DNA of 64,000 nt from Rhodospirillales bacterium (GTDB lineage: Bacteria; Pseudomonadota; Alphaproteobacteria; Rhodospirillales; Shumkoniaceae), in contig JADHSV010000006.1 of the NCBI GenBank assembly GCA_016776725.1, positions 18,528 through 82,527 on the forward strand. Direction: 5' to 3'. The notes under the pieces are model-generated. The model worked only from the letters and a program-made list of their open reading frames with translations, made no database searches and had not been told where the DNA came from. Below are positions 47,209 through 54,823 of the stretch, in pieces. The position numbers and the translations under genes are program-made. Within the stretch, counting starts at the first letter, position 1. Each line of letters starts with the position of its first letter.

Positions 47209-48540
47209 ATGTCCGATAGCTTCGATCTGATCATCCGGCGCGGCAAGGCCGTGACCCCGGTAGGCGTGGTGAAAACCGATATCGGCGTTCGCGGCGGGCG
47301 TATCGCCGCCATCGGCGATCTTGGGTCGGCGGCGGGCGAGAACGTGCTGGACGCCAAGGGGCTTCATGTGCTGCCCGGCGTCATCGACACCCAGGTTCAT
47401 TTCCGCGAACCCGGCGGCGAAGCCAAAGAGGACCTGGGAACCGGCACGGCAGCGGCCGCATTGGGCGGGGTTTGCGCCGTTTTCGATATGCCCAACAACA
47501 ATCCCCTGATTACCGACACCGATGCCTATTCGGCCAAATGGCGCAATGCGCGCGGGCGGCTGTGGTGCGATGCCGCGTTTTACGTGGGCGCGACGGCGGC
47601 TAACGTTAATGAACTGGCTGAGTTGGAGCGGCTTCCGGGCTGTTGCGGCGTCAAGATCTTCATGGGGAGTTCCACGGGCAATCTTTTGGTGGACGACGAC
47701 GCGACCCTGGCACAGGTTCTGGCGCAGGGTGCACGGCGCTGTTCGGTCCATTCCGAGGACGAGGCGCGGTTGAAAGAGCGTTTCCATATCGCCGAAGAAG
47801 CGGGCGACGTTTCCGCCCACCCCGAATGGCGCGATGTGGAATGCGCCGTCAAATCGACCAGGCGGCTGCTGAAATTGGCCCATGCGGCGCGTCGGCGCGT
47901 TCACGTGCTGCATATCAGCACGGCCGAGGAGCTGGACATCCTGCGCGGGCGTGAAGACACCATTTCGGTCGAGGCCACGCCCCAGCACCTGACATTGGCC
48001 GCGCCCGAGGTCTACGAGAAGCTTGGCGCGTTCGGCCAAATGAACCCGCCGATCCGCGACGCCCGCCATCGCAAGGCCCTGTGGAAGGCCGTGAACGACG
48101 GCCTGATCGATTGCCTGGGGTCGGACCATGCACCGCACCTGATAGCCGAAAAAGAGGCTCCGTACCCGAAATCGCCATCGGGCATGCCGGGTGTGCAAAC
48201 CCTGGTTCCGGTGATGCTGGATCACGTCAATGCGGAACGGTTGTCGCTGGAACGCTTTGTCGATCTGACCGCTTCGGGTCCGGCACGCCTGTTCGGGATC
48301 GCCGGAAAAGGGCGCATTGCGCCGGGTTATGACGGTGATTTCACCATTGTCGACCTCAAGGCCAAGCGCACCATCACCAATTCGTGGATCGCCAGCCGTT
48401 GCGGCTGGACACCCTATGACGGCATGAAGGTCAAGGGCTGGCCGATCACCACGGTGCTGCGCGGCCAGATCATCATGCACGAAGGCGGCCTTGTGGGCGA
48501 ACCGCAAGGCGACATGATGCGGTTTTTGGAAACGTATTAG
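47209..48540 (+). CDS. Dihydroorotase-like amidohydrolase
   Basis: 443 residues from the ATG at 47209 (GGGCGGG upstream); an ATG at 47164 is an alternative. It is a COG0044-type amidohydrolase with LHVLPGVIDTQVHFREPGGE, the carboxylated-Lys region GVKIFMGSSTGNLL, HVLHISTAEEL and LGSDHAPH. The usual DxHxH metal motif reads DTQVH, so the first His is Gln while the other ligands are intact. I recall this variant from other alphaproteobacterial proteins of the group. It is annotated as dihydroorotase in pyrimidine synthesis, but allantoinase-like or hydantoinase-like activity, or reduced activity, is possible. Confidence 0.88.
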   Translation: MSDSFDLIIRRGKAVTPVGVVKTDIGVRGGRIAAIGDLGSAAGENVLDAKGLHVLPGVIDTQVHFREPGGEAKEDLGTGTAAAALGGVCAVFDMPNNNPLITDTDAYSAKWRNARGRLWCDAAFYVGATAANVNELAELERLPGCCGVKIFMGSSTGNLLVDDDATLAQVLAQGARRCSVHSEDEARLKERFHIAEEAGDVSAHPEWRDVECAVKSTRRLLKLAHAARRRVHVLHISTAEELDILRGREDTISVEATPQHLTLAAPEVYEKLGAFGQMNPPIRDARHRKALWKAVNDGLIDCLGSDHAPHLIAEKEAPYPKSPSGMPGVQTLVPVMLDHVNAERLSLERFVDLTASGPARLFGIAGKGRIAPGYDGDFTIVDLKAKRTITNSWIASRCGWTPYDGMKVKGWPITTVLRGQIIMHEGGLVGEPQGDMMRFLETY

Positions 48541-48546
48541 AGCGCT

Positions 48547-49695
48547 CTAGCCATGCACGACGAAGGCGGTGGCGTACATAACGGCGACACCGCATGAAAA
48601 CCCTGCAAGGCCGACCGTGGAATATTGCGGCTGGCCTGTTTCACGCGCGCGGCGCAGGAACAGTCCTCCCACCTCGATCATGACCTGAAGGATGGCGCCC
48701 GCGCCGACGGCGAAGGCGGCGGCGGTCCAGATGGGGGCGACGGCCAGACCGCCCGCAGTCGTGCCGACAATGGCCGGTCCGCCCGCAATCAGCGCCAAGC
48801 GGCCCAGCCGCGTCATGGATGCGGCCTTGCGGCGCAGCGGCGCGCTGATGGCGATGCCCTCGGTTACGTTGTGCAGGGCGAAACCAAGAACCAGGAATGA
48901 CGCCAGCGCAACCTCGCCCGCCGCGAACGACGCCCCGATAACAAGGCCCTCGCCCAGATTATGCACGCCGATACCCAGCGCGATGAACATGGCCAGCTGC
49001 GGCCCCTGGGGCGGGCGGCCACTACGCCTGCCGATCACCAGCAGGACAAGGCAGGTGAGGACCGCCCCCAGCCAGACAATCAGGTCCGCTTTCAGGCCGT
49101 CGGCCACAGCCTGGGCGGCCTCCAGTCCTTCAATGAGCGTATCGACCAGCAGGAAGGCAAGCAGACCCACCGTCAGGGCCATGGCGAACTGCCGCCCGTT
49201 CTCGCCAAAGGCGATGAGCGCCGGATAGAAGCCAAACCCGAACACAATGGGCACGACGCCGACCAATAGCCCGACCAGCGCCAGACCCCATAAATCGGCT
49301 GCCGTCGTTGCCGGTGATTGCACGGCGACCTCGATGGAATGCTCGAAGGTGGTCCCGCTTGCGCTGAGGAAAACCAGATGGTGGCTCTCTCCGGCAACCC
49401 ACGGGTAGGGAATGTGGAATTCAGCCGTGCCGAGATATCCGATGGGGCCGCCGGGGGTTTGCATAAATGTGCGGTAGGCGCCATCGACCTGAATTTGCGC
49501 GATGCTCATGGGTTCGGAACCCGAAGCCCGCACGCCCACAAAAATGCCCGCATCTTCAAGGCGCACCGTTTCGATGTTCAATGCCTCACCCGGCGGCGCG
49601 CCCCGGCTCAACTCATCGAAGGGGCGGGCGGCCAGAAAAGCTGCGGCCAGGCCGACGATCAGCAAAAGCGGCACAATAATCAGGGTGCGTTTCAT
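48547..49695 (-). CDS. ZIP-family metal transporter with N-terminal periplasmic domain
   Basis: 382 residues from an ATG that overlaps the oxidase stop (TAATG). An N-terminal anchor/signal helix (TLIIVPLLLIVGLAAAFLAA) is followed by about 100 residues of beta-rich extracytoplasmic sequence (for example GEALNIETVRLEDAGIFVGV), then eight membrane helices. The ZIP metal motifs are GIGVHNLGEGLVIGA and GFALHNVTEGIAIS. ZIP proteins import zinc, iron or manganese; the coupled multicopper oxidase suggests a redox metal such as Fe or Mn. The extra periplasmic domain is unusual for ZIPs and could receive metal from the oxidase. Confidence 0.85.
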   Translation of the reverse strand: MKRTLIIVPLLLIVGLAAAFLAARPFDELSRGAPPGEALNIETVRLEDAGIFVGVRASGSEPMSIAQIQVDGAYRTFMQTPGGPIGYLGTAEFHIPYPWVAGESHHLVFLSASGTTFEHSIEVAVQSPATTAADLWGLALVGLLVGVVPIVFGFGFYPALIAFGENGRQFAMALTVGLLAFLLVDTLIEGLEAAQAVADGLKADLIVWLGAVLTCLVLLVIGRRSGRPPQGPQLAMFIALGIGVHNLGEGLVIGASFAAGEVALASFLVLGFALHNVTEGIAISAPLRRKAASMTRLGRLALIAGGPAIVGTTAGGLAVAPIWTAAAFAVGAGAILQVMIEVGGLFLRRARETGQPQYSTVGLAGFSCGVAVMYATAFVVHG

Positions 49696-50741
49696 TACAC
49701 CACCTCGAAATGCGCCATCCAGCCCAGTTCGGCAAACTCCGTCTGGTGGGCGTGGAACATGTAGAGGCCCGGCTCGTGATCGGCGAACGAAAATTCGATG
49801 ATGCCGCGCTGGGCCTGACACTGCATGACCGTGTCGACGGTTTGCAAGGTCGGGGTCAGGGTCGTTCCATGATCGTAGTAATTGAAGAAATTGGCGTGCA
49901 GATGAAACGAATTGATGGCGTCGAATTCGGTCACATTGACCAGATAAATGCGCGCCGGTTTATCGCGCAAAATGCGGATCGGTTTGGCGAAATAGGCGAA
50001 TGCAATGGTGTTGACGGCATAGAACTCGTTTTCATCATCGAAATTGGTGTCGAAGCCGTTCATGACCATGACCATTTCCTGCCAGCCGGCGTTCTCGGCG
50101 CTGCCCAGCAGGCGCGAATTTGCAATGGTCGCATGGTCGGCGTGTTTGGCGGGGTCGGGATCGACGATGAAAGCGCCATACAGCCCCTTGTGAATATGCC
50201 GCTTAAGCGGAATCGAATGGCAATGGTACAGGTGGCAACCGAACGGAGCGGCGGTGAATTCGTAGGTAAATTCTTCGCCGGGATCAACCTGACCCGCGCC
50301 CGGAACGCCGTCCATGCGGGCCGAATGGATGCCATGGAAATGAAGGGTGTGGGGGTGGCTGCCGGCGTTGAAAAAACGAATGCGGATAAGATCTCCCTCG
50401 GTGGCGCGCAGGGTCGGCCCCGGAATGCGCCCATTGTAGACCCAGGCGGCGAACATAACGCCGGGCGCGATCTCGATATCCATATCGGCGGCAATGATTT
50501 CGTATTTGCGCAGGGTCCGCCCATCGGCAAGCGTTGAAACCTCGCCCGTATCCCAGTCGGTCAGAACGGCGTGGGGATCGAAGCCGTTGCGGTCATGATC
50601 GACGGTTCCTACAACGGTATTCTCGCCCGAATGCGCGTGCACCTTGCTTTGGGGTTGCGAAGCGGCCCCGGCCTTCCGGAAAAGCGCCGCCCCCATCCCA
50701 ACAAGGGCCGTCCCACCAAGAAATCGCCGCCGTGAAAACAT
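49695..50741 (-). CDS. Tat-exported two-domain multicopper oxidase
   Basis: 348 residues from the ATG at 50741 (GGAG upstream). The twin-arginine signal is SRRRFLGGTALVGMGAALF. Two cupredoxin domains carry four HxH copper motifs: HTLHFHGIH, LYHCHSIPL, SFHLHANFF and MFHAHQTEF. The type 1 copper Cys is in the first domain (HCH), and the second-domain motif lacks Cys, a layout like nitrite reductase-type two-domain oxidases. It probably oxidises a metal ion or phenol in the periplasm. Its stop overlaps the ZIP transporter start, so the two are made together. Promoter hexamers were not resolved. Confidence 0.87.
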   Translation of the reverse strand: MFSRRRFLGGTALVGMGAALFRKAGAASQPQSKVHAHSGENTVVGTVDHDRNGFDPHAVLTDWDTGEVSTLADGRTLRKYEIIAADMDIEIAPGVMFAAWVYNGRIPGPTLRATEGDLIRIRFFNAGSHPHTLHFHGIHSARMDGVPGAGQVDPGEEFTYEFTAAPFGCHLYHCHSIPLKRHIHKGLYGAFIVDPDPAKHADHATIANSRLLGSAENAGWQEMVMVMNGFDTNFDDENEFYAVNTIAFAYFAKPIRILRDKPARIYLVNVTEFDAINSFHLHANFFNYYDHGTTLTPTLQTVDTVMQCQAQRGIIEFSFADHEPGLYMFHAHQTEFAELGWMAHFEVV

Positions 50742-50878
50742 GCAGCTCCAATCCACCAGCAGGGTCGGGACGCTTAAAGTGCCCTCGGAAAAGCGCCCCA
50801 TCCAAATTCACCGTTAAGCAACAATGCCGCGCATCGCCTCGATACAAACCCGAACAACCCGCAACTCTCCCTCAATAC

Positions 50879-50986
50879 GAACCCCACGACACAAACAAAT
50901 TCCGCGACGTAAACAAATTCCGCGACGTAAACGAACTCCGCGACGTAAACGAACCCCGCGACGTAAACGAACCCCGCGCCATAACC
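50879..50986. repeat. Six tandem 18-bp repeats
   Basis: Six head-to-tail 18-bp units begin at 50879, 50897, 50915, 50933, 50951 and 50969. The consensus is GAACCCCGCGACGTAAAC, or AAATTCCGCGACGTAAAC in units 2 and 3. Units 2 and 3 are identical, unit 4 differs from unit 5 by one base, and the two end units are degenerate. The core CGCGACGTAAAC is invariant in units 2-5. The period is a multiple of three, so a plus-strand frame reads as hexapeptides of the N-E/K-x-R-D-V kind, probably without coding meaning. Confidence 0.92.
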
Positions 50987-51088
50987 ACATTTAAGAACGA
51001 AGTGCTGTTAAATCAATTGCGAATAAGTCGCAGTCGCAACTAAGGAGGAAGGAAAGGAGGATGGAAGAAGGGTGAGGCTAAGGGAGGG

Positions 51089-51128
51089 AAGCCAGGAAGC
51101 CAGGAAGCCAGGAAGCCAGGAAGCAAGG
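51089..51128. repeat. Five tandem 8-bp repeats
   Basis: Four perfect copies of AAGCCAGG run from 51089 to 51120, and a fifth copy with one mismatch (AAGCAAGG) ends at 51128. They adjoin further GGAAGG-like sequence and form the left part of the purine-rich tract. Confidence 0.92.
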
Positions 51129-51160
51129 AAGGCCGGACGGTAGGCGGGACGGCAGGCGGG

Positions 51161-51240
51161 AAGGAAGGCGGGAAGGCGGGAAGGAAGGCGGGAAGGCGGG
51201 AAGGTAGGCGGGAAGGCGGGAAGGTAGGCGGGAAGGCGGG
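51161..51240. repeat. Four tandem 20-bp G-rich repeats
   Basis: Four perfectly aligned 20-bp units lie at 51161, 51181, 51201 and 51221. The first two are AAGGAAGGCGGGAAGGCGGG and the last two differ only by T at position 5. A diverged unit precedes them at 51141. Each unit has two GGG runs, so the array could form G-quadruplexes on the plus strand or a purine/pyrimidine triplex. Confidence 0.93.
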
Positions 51241-51378
51241 ATGCAAGTGGGCGGGGGGAAAACGGTCTGAAAAATCCGCTTTCCCCATCCTCCCCACAGG
51301 CATTCCGCTTTTTGGTTGTTTCGGCGTATACTTTGGGTGGCGTGGGTGTAGCCATTTGGTGATAGCGGAGGGCGTGGG

Positions 51379-52668
51379 ATGCGTTGGGCCGATGTCGATG
51401 TGGTGCAGAAGGCTCGGGAACTGAGGGCTTTTCTGAAGTTCGCCGTAGCCCGGTTTCAAGAAGACCGTGGGCTGAGAATGGCGGCGTCCCTTAGCTACAC
51501 GTCGCTTTTGGCTGTGGTTCCGTTGTCGGCAATCGCTTTTTCCATGTTGGCGGCGTTCCCGGTGTTTGAGGGCATTCGCGAAGATTTCCAGGGCGCGTTA
51601 TTCAGCAACTTCCTGCCGCAATCGGCGCAGGCCATGCGCGAGTATTTCGACCAGTTCATCAAAAACACGGCCGGGTTGACGGCGGTGGGCATTATTGGTC
51701 TGGCGGCGACAGCCGTTCTGCTGCTGGGAACCATTGAAGCCGATCTGAACGCCATCTTCCGCGTGGCCCGGGCGCGCGCCATGGTTCCTCGCCTGCTGGT
51801 GTTCTGGGCGTTGCTGACGCTGGGACCGCTGCTGCTGGGCGCAAGTTTTTCCCTGAGCACGTATTTCTTCGCGCTGACGCGCTGGGCTGGTGTGGACGGT
51901 GTGCAAAGCAAGCTGGTCAATTTCACGCAATATCTGCCCACGTTGATGGTCATTGTCGCCCTGACCCTTTGCTATGTCATTGTCCCCAATCGCCGCATTA
52001 ATACGGTGAACGCGCTGGTCGGCGGCATTGTGGCGGGGCTGCTTTTTGCCCTGCTGCGCAAGGGGTTCGGTCTTTACGTTACGAAATTCCCGACCTATCA
52101 GACGATCTACGGCGCGGTGTCCGTGGTGCCGATTTTCCTGGTCTGGATGTACATGTCGTGGGCGGTGGTGATTTTCGGCGCGGTCATTACGGCTTCATTG
52201 GGGGAATGGCGCGCCGGCATTCGCGAACGAAACAAAATTCTGGAGCCCGAAGACCGATTGGTCGCCGCACTGCAAATCCTCGATTGTCTGTTTATCGGCA
52301 GCCGCAGCGGCGAAGGAACGTCCCGCGCGGCGATCATGCAGGAGACCGGCCTGGGTGGCGAGGTGGTGGACGGCACCCTTGTCATGTTGGAAAAATCCGG
52401 GTTTACGGACCAAACGACAAAACGCGGATGGGTACTGGTGCGCGATCTGGTTTCGGTCAGTCTGTATGATCTGATGCGGCTTCTTGGCCTGGCCCTGGAG
52501 CCTGGCGAAGGCGGCTCGGACGGGGTGGCGTGGCGGTCGCAACTGACGGGCAGGCTGGTTGATCTTTCCGAATTGCAGAAAAGCGCGGCGGCCGTTTCGC
52601 TGCGTGATCTGTTGGATTCTCCGGACGAAGCCGCGCCCCAACCGGTTGAAACGCGAAAAACGGCTTAA
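51379..52668 (+). CDS. YihY/BrkB family inner membrane protein
   Basis: 429 residues. The ~300-residue YihY domain has six membrane helices and starts with the conserved GLRMAASLSYTSLLAVVPLSAI; further blocks are YVIVPNRRINTVNALVGGIV and TYQTIYGAVSVVPIFLVWMY. A cytoplasmic C-terminal domain of about 140 residues (LVAALQILDCLFIGSRSGEG onward) resembles the winged-helix-like tail of alphaproteobacterial members. The family was once called RNase BN/BrkB, but an RNase function is not supported. The start ATG at 51379 has GGAGG upstream. Its TAA shares TTAA with the converging lipoprotein gene. Confidence 0.92.
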   Translation: MRWADVDVVQKARELRAFLKFAVARFQEDRGLRMAASLSYTSLLAVVPLSAIAFSMLAAFPVFEGIREDFQGALFSNFLPQSAQAMREYFDQFIKNTAGLTAVGIIGLAATAVLLLGTIEADLNAIFRVARARAMVPRLLVFWALLTLGPLLLGASFSLSTYFFALTRWAGVDGVQSKLVNFTQYLPTLMVIVALTLCYVIVPNRRINTVNALVGGIVAGLLFALLRKGFGLYVTKFPTYQTIYGAVSVVPIFLVWMYMSWAVVIFGAVITASLGEWRAGIRERNKILEPEDRLVAALQILDCLFIGSRSGEGTSRAAIMQETGLGGEVVDGTLVMLEKSGFTDQTTKRGWVLVRDLVSVSLYDLMRLLGLALEPGEGGSDGVAWRSQLTGRLVDLSELQKSAAAVSLRDLLDSPDEAAPQPVETRKTA

Positions 52669-53135
52669 TTAACGATTTGCCAGGAACCGTCGGCTTGCTG
52701 GCAGGCTGTGCCGTAGGCCTCCTGGCGCACGCCTTCTACAACGATGATGGACTTGAACTCGCGGCAAAAAGCGCCGGATGCTGCGTCGGGCCCACCGTGT
52801 CCGGGCTGAACGGTCCCGTAGTTTTTGGTGTCGGGGTTGTTCCAGCGCATGGTCTGGCCGCTGACAAACGCTTGCTCGTGGGCTTGCGAGGCATAGCGGC
52901 GGTCATCTTCATCGAGGGACCGGCCGGCCTCGCTTCCCGCCCATGCGCCGAGAATGCCGCCCAGCGCGCCAGCGACAATCTGTCCGGTTCCACCGCCGAA
53001 TTGCGAGCCGATCAGGCCACCGGCGACGGCGCCCAGAATTCCGCCCGCCGTTTCGTTGGGTCGGTCCCGTATTTCGCTGCACGCCGTCATCAGAAAGGCG
53101 GCCAGCGTCACCATCACAATTGCTCTCGCTGCCAT
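52665..53135 (-). CDS. Glycine-zipper lipoprotein (17 kDa surface antigen/SlyB-like)
   Basis: 156 residues from the ATG at 53135 with AGGACC upstream. A lipoprotein signal ends in FLMTACSE, with the lipidated Cys at about residue 19. A glycine-zipper two-helix segment follows (AGGILGAVAGGLIGSQFGGG and AGALGGILGAWAGSEAGRSL), and then a C-terminal domain like RickA/17 kDa antigens with paired cysteines (FCREF and ACQQADGSWQIVN). It is predicted in the outer membrane or periplasm. It converges with yihY on a shared TTAA, and pdxH is divergent. Confidence 0.88.
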   Translation of the reverse strand: MAARAIVMVTLAAFLMTACSEIRDRPNETAGGILGAVAGGLIGSQFGGGTGQIVAGALGGILGAWAGSEAGRSLDEDDRRYASQAHEQAFVSGQTMRWNNPDTKNYGTVQPGHGGPDAASGAFCREFKSIIVVEGVRQEAYGTACQQADGSWQIVN

Positions 53136-53282
53136 AATGGGTCCTTTCCGTCTTCGATGCGCAATAATAAGCGCAATAGTATTTCTCAATGCTTACCTGC
53201 GCTCCATTAAATATGGTAGGAACTAAGCCGATTTGGAAGCGCACCCTACGCTTGCTATAGGATACGAAAGGGCCCCCGCGCC

Positions 53283-53861
53283 GTGACAGACGATCCCATC
53301 GCCCTTTTCAGGGACTGGCTTGCCGAGGCAGAAAAGTCGGAACCCGACATTCCAACTGCCTGCGCCGTGGCGACCGCCGGGCCGCGCGGCACGCCCAGCG
53401 TGCGCATGGTCTTGCTGAAGGGGCTCGATGAGCGGGGGTTTGTTTTCTACACCAATCTGGGCAGCCGCAAGGCGCAGCAAATCAGCGGCAACCCGCGTGC
53501 CGCCCTTTGTTTCCATTGGAAGTCGTTGGCCCGGCAGGTCAATGTGGAAGGGCCGGTTGCGCTTATTGACGATGCCGAGGCCGATGCCTATTTCGCCACG
53601 CGGGACCGCGGCAGCAAAATCGGGGCGTGGGCGTCGAAGCAATCGCAACCCCTGGAAGGGCGGTTTGAATTGGAAAAGCGGGTCGCAAAGTTTGCCGCCA
53701 AGTTCCATGTAGGTAGTGTGCCGAGGCCGGATTTCTGGTCGGGTTATCGCGTAACCCCCGATAGAATTGAGTTTTGGCAGGATCGAAAATCACGCCTTCA
53801 CGATCGCTTGCTGTTCACCCGGACGTCCGACGGTTGGAAAACGGACAAACTGTTTCCGTAA
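53283..53861 (+). CDS. pdxH: Pyridoxamine 5'-phosphate oxidase
   Basis: 192 residues from a GTG start. Flavin and PLP-site blocks are [40 protein letters not shown] and [19 protein letters not shown], and the C-terminal signature is [20 protein letters not shown]. The enzyme makes pyridoxal 5'-phosphate from PNP or PMP with FMN. It is complete and of normal length. The CDF transporter starts eight bases after the stop, so they form a small operon. Confidence 0.96.
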   Translation: MTDDPIALFRDWLAEAEKSEPDIPTACAVATAGPRGTPSVRMVLLKGLDERGFVFYTNLGSRKAQQISGNPRAALCFHWKSLARQVNVEGPVALIDDAEADAYFATRDRGSKIGAWASKQSQPLEGRFELEKRVAKFAAKFHVGSVPRPDFWSGYRVTPDRIEFWQDRKSRLHDRLLFTRTSDGWKTDKLFP

Positions 53862-53869
53862 AGAGGACT

Positions 53870-54817
53870 ATGGCGGATTTGGCACCAAACGAAGGACCGC
53901 GAGGGCAGTTTGACCCTGAGCGCGCCGGCCGTCTTATGCGGGCTGCGACCTATGCGTCCGTTACGGTCGCGGGGACGCTGGTTATCGCCAAAATGGCTGC
54001 GTGGGTGGCTACCGATTCGGTCAGCTTGTTGTCGACCCTGGTTGACAGTTTGCTGGACGTGGGCGCGTCGCTGGTCAGCTTTTTCGCGGTTCGGCAGGCC
54101 CTTCAACCGGCCGATCACGATCACCGTTTCGGTCATGGCAAGGCGGAATCCCTGGGTGGACTGGCCGAAGCTGCATTCGTTTTGGGGTCGGGGATTTTCG
54201 TCTTCGGTCAGGCGATTCACCGCCTCTTTTTTCCGCACGAACTGAGCAACACCGACATCGGATACGCAGTGATGGTGCTGGGCATGGTGATGAGCGCCTG
54301 TCTGGTCGTTTTTCAGAAATACGTCGTTCGCAAAACCGGTTCGCTGGCCATTGGCGCGGAATCCCTGAATTATCAGAATGACATTCTGGTCAACGCCAGC
54401 GTCATTGTGTCTCTGTTCGTTACGACGCATTTCGGATGGATGGCCGCCGACCCGCTGTTTGCCATCGGCATTGCTTCGTTTATCTGCTGGGGGGCGTGGC
54501 GGATCGGCCGTCAGGCCCTGGATGTTCTGATGGATCGCGAATTGCCGGACGACCAGCGCGAAGAAATCCGCGAAATCGTGCTGGGTTGTGACGGAGTGCT
54601 GGGTGTTCACGACATACGCACCCGCTCCTCGGGGACCAGCGTCTTTATTCAGCTTCATCTCGTGCTGGCCGATGATTTGGGGCTCATGCTGGCCCATGAA
54701 CTGGTCGACCGGGTCGAAAAAGAGGTGGCTGAAGCCTTCCCCAAAGCGGAAGTCCTGATCCATCCCGATCCGATAAGCGTTGTTCCCGACGAAATCAGGC
54801 GGACGCGCCAACCCTGA
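53870..54817 (+). CDS. Cation diffusion facilitator (FieF-like) transporter
   Basis: 315 residues from the ATG at 53870 (AGAGGA upstream). Six membrane helices are followed by a cytoplasmic dimerisation domain. The TM2 site is in LVDSLLDVGASLVSF (two Asp). The TM5 site reads ESLNYQNDILVN where E. coli FieF has H-Y-Q-S-D, so the His ligand is Asn. The loop DHDHRFGHGKAESLGGL is typical. It exports Zn, Fe, Mn or similar; the altered site may shift selectivity. It is coupled to pdxH and converges with the nitrilase gene. Confidence 0.92.
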   Translation: MADLAPNEGPRGQFDPERAGRLMRAATYASVTVAGTLVIAKMAAWVATDSVSLLSTLVDSLLDVGASLVSFFAVRQALQPADHDHRFGHGKAESLGGLAEAAFVLGSGIFVFGQAIHRLFFPHELSNTDIGYAVMVLGMVMSACLVVFQKYVVRKTGSLAIGAESLNYQNDILVNASVIVSLFVTTHFGWMAADPLFAIGIASFICWGAWRIGRQALDVLMDRELPDDQREEIREIVLGCDGVLGVHDIRTRSSGTSVFIQLHLVLADDLGLMLAHELVDRVEKEVAEAFPKAEVLIHPDPISVVPDEIRRTRQP

Positions 54818-54823
54818 TCGTGA

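Larger units (their letters stand above)
50742..51378. other. Repeat-rich intergenic region between the oxidase and yihY
   Basis: This 637-bp gap between two divergent genes holds three tandem arrays, listed separately: 18-bp units at 50879-50986, 8-bp units at 51089-51128 and 20-bp units at 51161-51240. From about 51042 to 51260 the plus strand is almost pure purine. A TATACT at 51327-51332 could serve yihY. Open frames across the arrays encode only low-complexity repeats and are not called as genes. Confidence 0.7.

Noticed and set aside
50534..51043. Plus-strand frame spanning the 18-bp repeats with hexapeptide repeats
   Set aside because: It begins inside the oxidase gene on the opposite strand and the repeat part looks like a minisatellite. 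There is no start signal near the repeats.
50879..51240. CRISPR array
   Set aside because: The units are directly adjacent without unique spacers, and no cas gene is present.
51008..51355. Minus-strand frame encoding Pro/Leu/Ala-rich repeats
   Set aside because: It is a direct readout of the purine minisatellite. Low complexity, no homology-like pattern.
53798..54811. Antisense frame of 337 codons opposite the CDF transporter
   Set aside because: Covers the CDF gene, His/Gln/Arg-rich, no recognisable domain.
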